The position numbers and the translations under genes are program-made. Shown here in pieces: positions 34,607 to 43,476 of a stretch of DNA of 64,000 nucleotides. Location: contig NZ_BIFR01000002.1 in assembly GCF_003967535.1 (NCBI RefSeq), positions 372,001 through 436,000 on the forward strand, read 5' to 3'. How positions within the stretch are numbered: the stretch's first letter is position 1; each line of letters starts with the position of its first letter. This stretch comes from Tengunoibacter tsumagoiensis (GTDB taxonomy: Bacteria > Chloroflexota > Ktedonobacteria > Ktedonobacterales > Ktedonobacteraceae). The notes below the pieces were generated by a model. The model had not been told where the DNA came from and searched no databases. It saw only the letters and a list, made by a program, of their open reading frames with translations.

Positions 34607-36040
34607 TCAGGAGGCTGAGGAGGACTGAGGAAGAAAAAGGAGGGCCTCAAGCATGGTGCCCATTGCCTCAGTTGTTACCCACGTTTGAGGCGTACCAGCG
34701 CGAACTTTGGGCGACCAATCTGGATTGACCTCATAAAGAACCCCATGGCCTTGTGCATAATACGCTTTATTTAACAATACCGCGAGCATCTGTCTCTCCA
34801 TATCCTGATAGCGATTTCCTGTGACCTGATTGGCAAGATGGAAAGCGATCAGCATTGCAGCCTGACGTCCAGGTTCTTTTTCATCGGCTTTGATGGTTAA
34901 CGTGCCTGGATTACTGGGGCCAGAACCCGAGAAGATGCCCCCATAGAAGTAGCCCTGGTTATGGATATCCCAGAGCCCAAGGCTATTATTAGGAAGAGAC
35001 AGAGCATCAAGAAGATCAAGCGCCCGATTCAAGTAGATCTCCTGATGTGTCACCTGATAGACTCGTACTAAAGATGTAGCGATCTGAGCAATGCCCCCCA
35101 TGCGGAATAGACTGCCCTGTGTATTGTTATCACCCTCTGCCTGACTTTGTGCCAGAAGGAACGTCTCATTGGGATTCACAACAGGATGATCCTTATCGGT
35201 ATTGAGTAAAACATTATCCATCTGACTGGGGAAGGTGTGATCTCCTGCCACATAGGCATGCTGGTACACAAAATCAACAATACTCTGGCCCTGCTGACTC
35301 CATAACGCATTGTTAAACTCAGTACCGGCTTGAAGGAGCGCACAACCTTCTTCAAGTGCGATGTCAACGCGATAATAACCATGTGGGTGCGCCTGTGAAA
35401 TCCTAAAAATGGTTCCCACCTGGGCATTAAAGTGTTTTGAATAGGCCCGAATCAGGCTAAGTGCATCATTTTTATACTCTTCATCGCCACTTAAGTTGTA
35501 GAGACTGATAAATTCCTCATCGTAGAGCCACCCTCTCTCATCATCAGTCTGAGCATAATCAAGCTTGACAATTGGAGTATAGAGAGCAATCTGATCATCA
35601 AATTGCGTATCAGTTGGATATTGTGATTTGTACATCCATAAAGCATTAAGGTAACGGATATCCGTTAACGGATCATGACGCAACGGAAGCCCTTGCTGCT
35701 GATCAGTTTTTCCATTGGTATCAAAATTGGTTTGTAGAGGAGAGCTACCGTATAGCCAGTTAATCCATAACCCCCCTGGATGATTGTTTGCACCTGCCCC
35801 ATTGTTAAAACCATTCTGTTTGATATTCATAATAATTGATTGCTCTGTCTGCATAAGTTGAGGTGAGATAGTCCTCGCAGCATACGTTGTGCGCGAGGAA
35901 AACACTCCCAGATGGAGCAGATCCGAGACAGGAACAAATTGTAAGAGAAGCGTGAAAAACGTACATAGCAAGATGACATTGCCTGAGAAAGGAACACGAA
36001 CACATGTTTGATGTGTAGTGAAAACATTTTTAGTAGCCAT
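34607..36040 (-). CDS. secreted alpha/alpha-barrel (six-hairpin-like) protein
   Basis: 477 aa. An N-terminal signal or anchor segment (about residues 18–40, NVILLCTFFTLLLQFVPV) is followed by a possible cleavage after TYAA. The mature part is helical with barrel-like motifs: GLWINWLYGSS, DIRYLNALWMYKSQ, ERGWLYDEEFISLYNLSGDEEY, HPHGYYRVDIALEEGCALLQAG. I could not assign a family; six-hairpin glycosidases and DUF-type alpha/alpha toroids are nearest in style. It probably acts outside the cell on a polymer. It is a single-gene unit with an AT-rich upstream region. Confidence 0.7.
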   Translation of the reverse strand: MATKNVFTTHQTCVRVPFSGNVILLCTFFTLLLQFVPVSDLLHLGVFSSRTTYAARTISPQLMQTEQSIIMNIKQNGFNNGAGANNHPGGLWINWLYGSSPLQTNFDTNGKTDQQQGLPLRHDPLTDIRYLNALWMYKSQYPTDTQFDDQIALYTPIVKLDYAQTDDERGWLYDEEFISLYNLSGDEEYKNDALSLIRAYSKHFNAQVGTIFRISQAHPHGYYRVDIALEEGCALLQAGTEFNNALWSQQGQSIVDFVYQHAYVAGDHTFPSQMDNVLLNTDKDHPVVNPNETFLLAQSQAEGDNNTQGSLFRMGGIAQIATSLVRVYQVTHQEIYLNRALDLLDALSLPNNSLGLWDIHNQGYFYGGIFSGSGPSNPGTLTIKADEKEPGRQAAMLIAFHLANQVTGNRYQDMERQMLAVLLNKAYYAQGHGVLYEVNPDWSPKVRAGTPQTWVTTEAMGTMLEALLFLPQSSSAS

Positions 36041-36754
36041 CTGTTTTCTTTACCTCCAGGTAATAGATCGATCATCTCTGCGAATAGAGAACACACACAG
36101 TCTTATCTCAATCAATTTGGAGCCGGTCCTATCGGTAAAACATACAATGACAAACGAAAAAAAGATCAATAATTTTAGAGCTACTCTCCCATCATAGTAT
36201 TGTAGATTGCGTATAAACTCCTATTTTTAGAAGAATAGCTATAAAATAATAGTGAGATTCAATGCAAGTGATTTTCTCTTTGGCAAGGACAGTATATATA
36301 CTTAAAAATAAGAAGTAAAGATGAAAAATTTCTATGTTTTTATGCTAATACCAATAAAATATAGAAAAAATTATGTAAAAATATTTGCGGATAGAGAAAC
36401 GATAAGAGCTATTCTCCAGGGACTAGGGAGCATGGAAGAGCTCCATGAAGCCACAAAGAGTCCAAAAAAGCTGAGTACACATGAAAAAGCGGAGAGTATT
36501 CAGCGAAAGAGCCTCTATGAGATAGTAAGTATAGAGACTTTAGCTTGTGTAATAAGAAATACATGCATTTATATTAATGGAAAATTAATAGGGATGTATC
36601 GACAAATGTGATACATTGTATTTGTGTTTCATTGATTAACTCTCTTTGATGTTTGATAGATTTCGTGGTGTGTAAATGACATGAGAGAGTTAAACAAGAT
36701 CAGAGAGGATGAGATGCGAGCGTTCATTGTAAAGAAAAGGTAGTAAGGTGCATC
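36041..36754. other. AT-rich intergenic stretch
   Basis: Markedly more AT-rich than its surroundings. The only candidate gene is the 96-codon ORF at 36321. No terminator with a good stem was found. Confidence 0.4.
36321..36611 (+). CDS. hypothetical small protein, doubtful (96 aa)
   Basis: An AT-rich ORF with a weak purine-rich upstream (AAGAAGTAAAG) and no GGAGG. The product is basic, with a central charged helix (STHEKAESIQRKSLYEI) and a C-terminal segment CVIRNTCIYINGKLIGMYRQM. No family is recognised. Base composition differs from neighbouring genes, so it may be acquired or not a gene. Confidence 0.3.
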   Translation: MKNFYVFMLIPIKYRKNYVKIFADRETIRAILQGLGSMEELHEATKSPKKLSTHEKAESIQRKSLYEIVSIETLACVIRNTCIYINGKLIGMYRQM

Positions 36755-37270
36755 GTGGAGAAAGATGGAATCGATGCGAGTCTCGGCCTTGCATTTAGCC
36801 TCAAACTATTTGAGCAATACCATAAGAGCGGTATATTGCAAGCTGACCTTCATCATGTACCCGGTATTCGTGGGAGATGTAGAGGGTATTTGCACCTTGT
36901 GGAGGGAAAGGTTGTCTCTTGCACTGTTGAGGATAAGCAGGGGCAGCGTTTTCAGATCAATAAAGAGGTACTTACTCGTTTGGATAGTGAGAAAGGCCCT
37001 TTTGAGTGGACCCTGGTGTCATCGTCATCCACACCATCAGCAGTGAGAAGTGAGCCTGCCTCTCCTCATTTGCGGCGGGTGGCACCGCTTGAATTGGAGA
37101 AGTTAGATGGTTGGAGTTATCGCCATAAAATGATGCTTTCGCTTGTCTTCGAGCTCATTGATGGTCATCGTACGATTGATGATGTAAAGGCGGCTGCTCC
37201 ATTGCCAACAAATGTTATTGAAGAGGCTATTCAGATCTTGTTGGCGATGAATGTCATTAACATTTCGTAA
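36755..37270 (+). CDS. hypothetical protein, DUF4388-like N-terminus and wHTH-like C-terminus
   Basis: Starts at GTG 36755 with AAGG 6 bases upstream. Of 171 aa, residues 8–95 contain a segment like the DUF4388 or PatA-type domain (SGILQADLHHVPGIRGRCRGYLHLVEGKVVSC). Residues 115–171 look like a small winged helix (HKMMLSLVFELIDGHRTIDDVKAAAP, then IEEAIQILLAMNVI). There is no catalytic motif. It lies 26 bases before the membrane-protein gene, so the pair probably forms a signalling unit: a membrane sensor and a soluble partner. Function is otherwise unknown. Confidence 0.65.
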   Translation: MEKDGIDASLGLAFSLKLFEQYHKSGILQADLHHVPGIRGRCRGYLHLVEGKVVSCTVEDKQGQRFQINKEVLTRLDSEKGPFEWTLVSSSSTPSAVRSEPASPHLRRVAPLELEKLDGWSYRHKMMLSLVFELIDGHRTIDDVKAAAPLPTNVIEEAIQILLAMNVINIS

Positions 37271-37296
37271 AACATGGGTAGGGAGGTTTTTGTCCT

Positions 37297-38442
37297 ATGA
37301 ATAAATCAAGTCTTCCTGATACACCTTTTCCGCGACCTGTGATAGAGCCAGATGCTCTGGTGGAGTCTGTACATGAAGCTCAAAGAGGTTTTCTGCCCTG
37401 GTGGTATAACCTTACAGCGATGCCGGAAGTATCTGTCCAGGCAAGTTTTTTAAAGCGTGAGGAAGTTCGTAAATCGCGACTGCTCAGTAATGTGCTTTTT
37501 TTCTATGGTTTAATCCTCTTACTGGCTATTCCAGCCTGTTTGTTTGTGCCGAATAAGATAGATGTCTGGATTGCGCTGGGGATGTTTCTATCGACCGTGT
37601 GCGCACTCTATTTGAATCGCTCTGGTCAAGTGACTGTTGCAGGCTTTATCGTGATTGCAGTCTTTGAAGTCGCGCTGACGATCGGCATTTTTACGACCCT
37701 GCCTCTTGATGAGCCAACCATTCAGATTTATGATCTCTACATCATTACGGAGCTTTTAGCCGTCTCGCTCTTGCCAGCACGCAGTATTTTCCTGGTGGCT
37801 GCGCTCAATTCTGGTATTGTTCTCATCAGCCTGGTTGGTCAACCTCATACGATGGGCCTTGCAGCTGATCTGCATACACAATTTCTTCCAATCATGATTC
37901 GTCCTATTATCCTGTTTATCATTGTTGCGGGGGTGGCCTACGTGTGGGTGAGTAGCGTTTCCAGGGCTATTGCTCGAGCTGATCGTGCGGAGATGGTGAT
38001 GAAGTTGGAGCATGCGCTGGTTGAGCAGAAGCGCGATCTGGAAGAAGGAATTGAGCAGATTTTGCAGACGCACGTTGCGATAGCGAATGGTAATTTGAAT
38101 GCGCGTGCACCGTTGACTCAGGATAGCTCTTTGTGGCAGATTGCCAGAGCACTTAATACATTATTGGTACGTTTACAAAGAGCTGTGGTGGCTGAGAAGG
38201 AGCTCCAACGTGTTGAGCAGGCTGTAACCATCTCTGTACAGAGTATTCAGCGCGCAGAGCAGATGCAAAAAGTCCCCGAATTAGGTTTTACCCAGACCGC
38301 CATTGATCCTCTGGTGGCGGCTTTACAGGGAAAAACGATCGCGCAGACGCCGTTACATCAAGCCCAGCCGATGTTTATTCCCTCTTCTCAAGGTGGTGTT
38401 ATTTCATATCAATCTCAATCGCGTGGTAGTTCCAACGTCTAG
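37297..38442 (+). CDS. multi-TM membrane protein with coiled coil and HAMP-like linker
   Basis: 381 aa. Residues 1–55 are soluble, then about six membrane helices lie between residues 60 and 235 (FFYGLILLLAIPACLFV, IALGMFLSTVCALYL, GFIVIAVFEVALTIGIF, IIRPIILFIIVAGVAYVWV region). Residues 236–320 are a long coiled coil with a HAMP-like part (VAIANGNLNARAPLTQDSS). There is no kinase, cyclase or receiver domain, so output must pass through a partner, possibly the 36755 product. AGGGAGG precedes the start. Confidence 0.75.
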   Translation: MNKSSLPDTPFPRPVIEPDALVESVHEAQRGFLPWWYNLTAMPEVSVQASFLKREEVRKSRLLSNVLFFYGLILLLAIPACLFVPNKIDVWIALGMFLSTVCALYLNRSGQVTVAGFIVIAVFEVALTIGIFTTLPLDEPTIQIYDLYIITELLAVSLLPARSIFLVAALNSGIVLISLVGQPHTMGLAADLHTQFLPIMIRPIILFIIVAGVAYVWVSSVSRAIARADRAEMVMKLEHALVEQKRDLEEGIEQILQTHVAIANGNLNARAPLTQDSSLWQIARALNTLLVRLQRAVVAEKELQRVEQAVTISVQSIQRAEQMQKVPELGFTQTAIDPLVAALQGKTIAQTPLHQAQPMFIPSSQGGVISYQSQSRGSSNV

Positions 38443-38559
38443 CACTTTGCTGAGATGCTCATATGCACACATACGTGTGTAATGATGTCCTGAAGAGGAA
38501 GCAGGCCCAATCTGCGGGCCTGCCAGTCTAAACTGATGAGGCGGAGTTGCCCGTCTGTT

Positions 38560-38742
38560 TTAATCCTCACTCTGATAGTCACTATTCTCGTTATAAGAAA
38601 ACAAATGTCTGCCGCTTGTACAATAATATTGAAGATCGCCTTCATCATCGGTCTGTGGAAAGATTTCTTCGATATCAGTAAGTAGGATGCCTTCTTGCTG
38701 GTCGTATGGGCAGGTCTGGTATTTGATGTGTTCCAACTTCAT
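38560..38742 (-). CDS. small acidic protein with Cys motifs (60 aa)
   Basis: Begins MKLEHIKYQTCPYDQQEG and contains YYCTSGRHLFSY. Two Cys and one nearby His could bind metal, but the usual Cys-x2-Cys pairs are absent. AAAGGGA lies upstream. Acidic throughout (EEIFPQTDDEGDL). No family is recognised. It lies alone, convergent with the membrane-protein gene. Confidence 0.55.
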   Translation of the reverse strand: MKLEHIKYQTCPYDQQEGILLTDIEEIFPQTDDEGDLQYYCTSGRHLFSYNENSDYQSED

Positions 38743-39003
38743 GCTCGTTTCCCTTTCTCTCAGGTGCTTCCTATCTCTCCTGGCTACGCTACGGGGGGGA
38801 GGAAGTCTTGTTCACATTCACGGTTTTATTTCGCTGAAGCTTCCTACTGCTTCTTCCATTGAATGTATAGAATGTTTTGCGAACCCTCAATATTTGGTAC
38901 TCAGTGGTACATGAAGTACTAGGCTAGACGAATTTTTTTGTGCAGCAAGCCTTAAAACTCTGTCCATGGCTGGAGTGTTTTGAGCCTGATCTCAGGGTCT
39001 GGC

Positions 39004-39405
39004 TCAATGAACAGGGAGAGAAGGAGACTCTTTTGAGCCTGCATATGGACGGCGGCTTTCTAAAATTAAGAGCCCAATTAAGATAAGCTCTATCCCTTTG
39101 GTGGCAAAACCTATCGCATCAGATGGCTGCCCAAAGATGAACCAGAGAATAATGGTTAAGGCTGTATAGGCAATGAGAGTATAGCAGAGGGGCCGATGGT
39201 AGGCAGCAAGTTGGGGCAGGAAGAGGCTAATCAGAAGAACGATATAGCCAATGCCATTTAGAATAAACCAGGTACGGAGCTCCTCTCCAGGCTGTACTGC
39301 TAAATAGATATGGATAAAAGCTGTCATCAGTGTGAAAAACATAACACCAAGCTGGAGTAGCCCAACCTGTCGGCGTGGATGACCTAATTCGCTTGTCCGC
39401 ATCAT
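39004..39405 (-). CDS. small four-helix membrane protein
   Basis: The chosen start at 39405 gives 133 aa; a longer frame adds 13 residues without a ribosome-binding site, while AAAGGG precedes 39405. Four hydrophobic segments are visible (LLQLGVMFFTLMTAFIHIYL, GIGYIVLLISLFLPQL style, LCYTLIAYTALTIILWFIFG, IELILIGLLILESRR). No domain name can be given. It is divergent from the Ddn-type oxidoreductase across an intergenic region with nested dyads. Confidence 0.65.
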   Translation of the reverse strand: MMRTSELGHPRRQVGLLQLGVMFFTLMTAFIHIYLAVQPGEELRTWFILNGIGYIVLLISLFLPQLAAYHRPLCYTLIAYTALTIILWFIFGQPSDAIGFATKGIELILIGLLILESRRPYAGSKESPSLPVH

Positions 39406-39487
39406 TACACCCTTTCTAACACAATCCACTCTTATGTGTAGCAAACGAAGTGTTCCCGTAAAAATCGATAGTAACGGAGAGACAATA

Positions 39488-39543
39488 GTGTTAGTAAGTA
39501 TTTCTAAGAATTTTAGTTACTCTTAACTAATTACTACTAACAC
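39488..39543. promoter_or_regulatory. nested dyads in divergent gap
   Basis: Outer 9-bp repeat GTGTTAGTA (39488–39496) / TACTAACAC (39535–39543) and inner 7-bp repeat TTAGTTA (39513–39519) / TAACTAA (39524–39530) share a TTAGT(T/A)A theme. They look like operator half-sites serving the divergent membrane-protein gene and Ddn-type gene. Confidence 0.45.
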
Positions 39544-39719
39544 AGCTTATCTCCTTTCTATTCATCAGTAGAGACGTTGAGATAGCCCAAAAAGGGGCAA
39601 AGATCTTTCTGGTAATCTAGATGAATTTGTCAGGATGGGAAGAAATTGGGATTCTTCAGTGTTCTCATACAGTGGAAATCCTCTCACGGTGTGTGAGAGA
39701 AATAATTGTAGGAGGATTT

Positions 39720-40139
39720 ATGGCAGACGTAAACGATTGGAATCGTCAGGTTATAGAAGAGTTTCGCGCGAATGGGGGCAAAGTTGGTGGACAGTTTACA
39801 GGTTTTCCACTGCTCTTACTAACCACCACGGGCGCTAAAAGTGGTCAGCGCCGTACTGCACCTCTGGCTTATCTGCCTGATGGTGATCGTTTTGTTATTT
39901 TTGCTTCAAAGGCTGGTGCACCCACCAACCCTGATTGGTATTATAATCTGGTCGCTAATCCACAGGTTACCTTAGAGGTAGGTGGCGAGACATTCGAAGC
40001 GATTGCTCATATTGCCACTGGAGAAGAGCGCGATCGACTGTATAATGCTCAAGCAACTAAATATAACAACTTTGCTGAATACCAGGCAAAAACGACGCGG
40101 TTGATCCCTGTTGTTGTGCTGGAGCGCAAAGCAAACTAA
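39720..40139 (+). CDS. nitroreductase/F420-dependent oxidoreductase, Ddn family
   Basis: The start at 39720 has TAGGAGG 6 bases upstream; a longer in-frame ATG at 39621 is unsupported. The 139 aa are the split-beta-barrel fold of deazaflavin-dependent reductases: LLLTTTGAKSGQRRTAPLAYL, FVIFASKAGAPTNPDWYYNLVANPQVTLEV and TRLIPVVVLER. Relatives use reduced F420 to reduce quinones, nitro compounds or other small molecules at the membrane face. No F420 synthesis gene is in the window. A clear terminator follows, so it is a single-gene transcript. Confidence 0.9.
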   Translation: MADVNDWNRQVIEEFRANGGKVGGQFTGFPLLLLTTTGAKSGQRRTAPLAYLPDGDRFVIFASKAGAPTNPDWYYNLVANPQVTLEVGGETFEAIAHIATGEERDRLYNAQATKYNNFAEYQAKTTRLIPVVVLERKAN

Positions 40140-40163
40140 AAAAACGTTTTCATGGCTCTAGAG

Positions 40164-40196
40164 GGGATCAGAGTGGCCTCCACTCTGATCCCTTTT
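40164..40196 (+). terminator. intrinsic terminator
   Basis: 13-bp perfect stem (40164–40176 / 40180–40192) with a 3-base loop and TTTT after, between the Ddn-type gene and the convergent ligase gene. Confidence 0.75.
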
Positions 40197-40227
40197 GGCT
40201 ATCGAAACCTTCCTCTATGTCTTTCCT

Positions 40228-41340
40228 TTACGCAATCTGTGCTGTCTCTTTTAAGATAAAATCTACTACATCGATCATACTGCTATTCTTCTGGTAGATC
40301 TGTCGTTGGCGTGTTGCTCCATTTCCCATTTGGAGCACTGTCTGAACGGAAGTAGAGATCTCTTCCCATTCCCCATTTTCCTCCAGGGCAGGACGCACAA
40401 AATCCAGCAGCTTTTTAATTAAGAGGGGGGCTGCTACAAGGCTATTTGTCGAAACATCAATCAGCTCTCCCTCCAGGCCATACCGCGCTGCTCTCCAGTG
40501 AGCGTTACGAAGTATCTCTGTCGGCGTTTGAGCATAGCAGCTTTGCAGGTGTATCTGTTGATAGCAGGTCTGTACGAGGGCTCGGATAATGCCTGTTAGC
40601 ATGACTGTTTCTTGAACAGTGAGACAGACATCCATGATACGGAATTCGATAGTGGGAAAACGCTCTGAGAGACGAATATCCCAATAGATATGAGTGGAAT
40701 CATCAATACTTCGATTGGAGACAAGAGCCTGCACTAATGTTTGATAATCGGCATAGGTAGTAAAATGTGCTGGTGGTCCTGCCATGGGCCAGCGCCACCA
40801 GAGTTCCGTACGGAAGCTGGTATAGCCTGTATCCTTTCCCTGCCAATAGGGAGAATTAGCGGTTAGCGCTAAGAGGGGTGCCAGCCAGATACGGGCGCGG
40901 TTCGCGATCTGGATGGCATCGTCACGATCTCTACAGCCAACATGAATATGGCAGCCAAAGATCACTTGTTCGCGTGTCAATTGTTGATATTTTTGCTCCA
41001 TAACAGTGTAACGGGATGAGGGCGAAAGGATCTGTTCATCCCAGGGAGAGAAAGGATGTGTTCCAGCTGCTGCAATACCCAGGTTCATCGTCCTGGCTTG
41101 CTGGATTAGATTCTGGCGCGCATAGCATAAAGCAGTACGTACTTCACTAAGATTCTGGCAGATAGGAGTAGAGATTTCAATCTGAGAACGTTGTAGCTCT
41201 GTTTGAACAGTAATATTTGGGTGGGCTTTCATTGCTTTGAGCAAAGCTTCTGCATCACTAGATAAAGCGCGAGTGTGCAGATCAATAATCTGATACTCTT
41301 CTTCGACTCCAATAGTCCAGACTCCTGAATGTGATGACAA
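40228..41340 (-). CDS. carboxylate-amine ligase, YbdK/GCS2 family, TTG start
   Basis: 370 aa from TTG 41340: AAAGGAGG lies 7 bases before this TTG, and the protein then opens SSHSGVWTIGVEEEYQIID, the normal family N-terminus. A frame from ATG 41382 would add 14 residues beyond the Shine-Dalgarno. Family marks are IGVEEEYQ (metal and ATP), SQIEISTPIC, GTHPFSPW, VIFGCHIHVG and IEFRIMDVC. YbdK-type enzymes join glutamate-like acids to amines with weak gamma-glutamyl-cysteine ligase activity. The substrate here is unknown. Confidence 0.9.
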   Translation of the reverse strand: MSSHSGVWTIGVEEEYQIIDLHTRALSSDAEALLKAMKAHPNITVQTELQRSQIEISTPICQNLSEVRTALCYARQNLIQQARTMNLGIAAAGTHPFSPWDEQILSPSSRYTVMEQKYQQLTREQVIFGCHIHVGCRDRDDAIQIANRARIWLAPLLALTANSPYWQGKDTGYTSFRTELWWRWPMAGPPAHFTTYADYQTLVQALVSNRSIDDSTHIYWDIRLSERFPTIEFRIMDVCLTVQETVMLTGIIRALVQTCYQQIHLQSCYAQTPTEILRNAHWRAARYGLEGELIDVSTNSLVAAPLLIKKLLDFVRPALEENGEWEEISTSVQTVLQMGNGATRQRQIYQKNSSMIDVVDFILKETAQIA

Positions 41341-41780
41341 GCGTTTTCCTCCTTTGTATTCAGGTTCACGACGCTTGTGCAAGAGGCACAGTACAGATGC
41401 TAAGGCAGGTATACAGGGGCCCCTGAAAGGCTGATCAAAAAAAGCTCTCCTGATGCAAAGTAGCCATCATTCGCACTGTGATCTGCACATTGTGGATTCC
41501 ATCGCTGGACATATAGTATATAGCATATATCGCCTTTGATCTGCTATTCTTGTGCCATTACAAGTTTGCCTGTTCTTGATGCTCAAAAGAGCTTTTTTTG
41601 CACAGGTTTTTTGGGCGTACGTCCACCATCTGAGAGATATTCGTCGCAAAATACCAGGATCTTTATTAATCGATAGTCAGAATAGGAAAGGCGGGAACCA
41701 TTGCTGATTCCCGCCCTTAAAGCAGAGGTTGAAAGTATATAGGTATAAAATGTCTATCTCAATAGTATTTAGATGACGCG
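41341..41780. other. intergenic stretch
   Basis: No gene seen. It holds the terminator at 41691–41714 and an AT-rich block near 41510–41530 (ATATAGTATATAGC) that may be part of the ligase promoter. Confidence 0.4.
41691..41714 (-). terminator. stem-loop after transglycosylase-like gene
   Basis: GCGGGAA (41691–41697) and complement (41708–41714), extended by imperfect pairing, followed on the minus strand by CTTTCC. It lies 67 bases after the minus-strand transglycosylase-like stop. Confidence 0.5.
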
Positions 41781-42329
41781 CTACGGTTTACAAGCCCACT
41801 CTCTCCAACTATTGCCATCGCGGACAAATATTTCGTGTGCTGCCTGAATATTAGCCTGTGCATTATAGGGAGACTGTCCAGATTGAGAGGTCCCATTCCA
41901 GGTACTTGGATAGAGAATCTGGAATAGCCCCGCAGGATGGCTCCCTGCAATAGGATTGGGATTGATCGCATTTGGATTTAATCCCGATTCACACGTGGCA
42001 ACGCGGACCGCTCCTGGTCCATAGGAGCCAAAGGTCGCGTTAATCATATCTACAATGCCTCCACTGGGAGCCGGTGGCGCAGGTGGCGCAGGTGGTGCCG
42101 GCGGAGTGGTTGGTTGTGGCACTGGTGTTGGTGTTGGAACCAGTTTCCGAAGCACAACTTGTGTCGGTTCTGGTGTAGGTGATGGTGTGGCAATGGGTGT
42201 CGGCGTTGGTGTCGCCGCTGGTTTCTGTCCATCCACGTGTATGGGTGCGGATGAGAGTGAGAGTCCTAATACGATTGGAAGTGCAAACTTACCACAAACT
42301 ACTTCAACACATCCCTGTAAAAATTTCAA
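41781..42329 (-). CDS. secreted lytic transglycosylase-like protein with Pro/Thr linker
   Basis: 182 aa. An N-terminal hydrophobic segment (residues 8–30) is a signal peptide or anchor. Residues 35–95 are a Pro/Thr and then Ala-Pro-Pro linker (TPTPTPIATPSPTPEP, APPAPPAPP). Residues 98–182 form a compact lysozyme-like domain: VRVATCESGLNPNAINPN with the likely catalytic Glu, then HPAGLFQILYPSTWNGT and a C-terminal SWREWAC. It probably cleaves or remodels peptidoglycan glycan chains outside the membrane. The small size recalls Rpf and SLT domains. It could release the GlcNAc/MurNAc units handled by the 59–64 kb locus, by inference. Confidence 0.8.
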   Translation of the reverse strand: MKFLQGCVEVVCGKFALPIVLGLSLSSAPIHVDGQKPAATPTPTPIATPSPTPEPTQVVLRKLVPTPTPVPQPTTPPAPPAPPAPPAPSGGIVDMINATFGSYGPGAVRVATCESGLNPNAINPNPIAGSHPAGLFQILYPSTWNGTSQSGQSPYNAQANIQAAHEIFVRDGNSWREWACKP

Positions 42330-42578
42330 AATTGACGATTGTATTTTAGGTCCAACCTTTCAACATCTATAACTTCCATGCTCCTCTGCTGGAATATCCT
42401 TCATTGCTCGAATACAAATAGCATAACTATGTGCATCTAATAGAGAAGGATAGGTATATCCTATCACGTCATAGTGGTAATTGCAATGATACACGCTGAT
42501 GTGAAAAGAATCATAGGTAAAATAGGCTATCTCCCTATTTCTGAGAAACAAGAAATAGGGAGATGTATGCCTGTTCTT

Positions 42579-43445
42579 TTATTCTTTTAGTGCTCCCGCA
42601 GCGATATCCCCAATGAACTGACGGCTACCTACCAGGAAGATGCAGATGAGCGGGAGGGTTGCCAGTGCCGTACCAGCCATGACCATGCCGTAATCGGTGT
42701 TATAGATGCCACTGAGCTGCGAGAGGGCCACCTGGAGCGTGACTTTCTGTGGATTCGTGAGAATAATCAGGGGCCACATATAATCATTCCAGGCATGAAT
42801 AAAGGTAAAAACACCAAGGAAAGCGAGTGCTGGTCGCAAAAATGGTAGCGCTACTACCCAATACATGCGTAGATAACTACAGCCATCCACGCGCGCTGCG
42901 TCAATCAGATCTTGATGAATGGCATTTTGTGCGTACTGACGCATCCAGAAGATGCTAAAGGCAGTGACAGCGCCTGGAATCACAAGCGCCTTAAAAGATC
43001 CAACCCAGCCGAGATGAGCCATAATGACAAAAGATGGCACGACGGAGAGGTGAGCTGGCAACATCATCGTTGCCAGCAGGGTTACAAACAGAGCGTTTCG
43101 TCCTGGAAATGAAAATTTTGCAAAGGCAAAACCGGCAATTGAGCTAAAGAACAGGATCAAGATGGTTGATGAGAGGGCAACAAGGAGCGTGTTAAAGAAA
43201 GAGCCAATGAAATCAATACTTTGTAAGACATTGGTAATATTGACAAAGAGTTCTTGTCCAAATGTCAGCCTGGGTGGGAAGTGGAAGATGTCACTGGATG
43301 TATTGGTTGCCATGACCAGTAACCAGTAAAATGGGAAAATTGAGAGCCCCACTCCACCAAGTAAGAGCACATGGATGGGGAGCTCTTTCCCATAGCGGAA
43401 GAGTGCTCTCTGTCGAGCAAGCCTTTTTCGATTCTGCACTACCAT
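42579..43445 (-). CDS. sugar ABC transporter permease (MalG type)
   Basis: 288 aa from ATG 43445 (MVVQNRKRL), with AAAGGAG upstream; a longer frame would overlap the permease before it. Six membrane helices are expected, starting with VLLLGGVGLSIFPFYWLLVM. The EAA loop that contacts the ATPase is DAARVDGCSYLRMYWVVALPFLRP. It is the last gene of an importer set, 31 bases after the MalF-type gene. No ATPase gene follows, so a shared MsmK/UgpC-type ATPase elsewhere is expected. Confidence 0.93.
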   Translation of the reverse strand: MVVQNRKRLARQRALFRYGKELPIHVLLLGGVGLSIFPFYWLLVMATNTSSDIFHFPPRLTFGQELFVNITNVLQSIDFIGSFFNTLLVALSSTILILFFSSIAGFAFAKFSFPGRNALFVTLLATMMLPAHLSVVPSFVIMAHLGWVGSFKALVIPGAVTAFSIFWMRQYAQNAIHQDLIDAARVDGCSYLRMYWVVALPFLRPALAFLGVFTFIHAWNDYMWPLIILTNPQKVTLQVALSQLSGIYNTDYGMVMAGTALATLPLICIFLVGSRQFIGDIAAGALKE

Positions 43446-43476
43446 TGTTCTGTCTCCTTTGCTTGCTACCTGTCTC

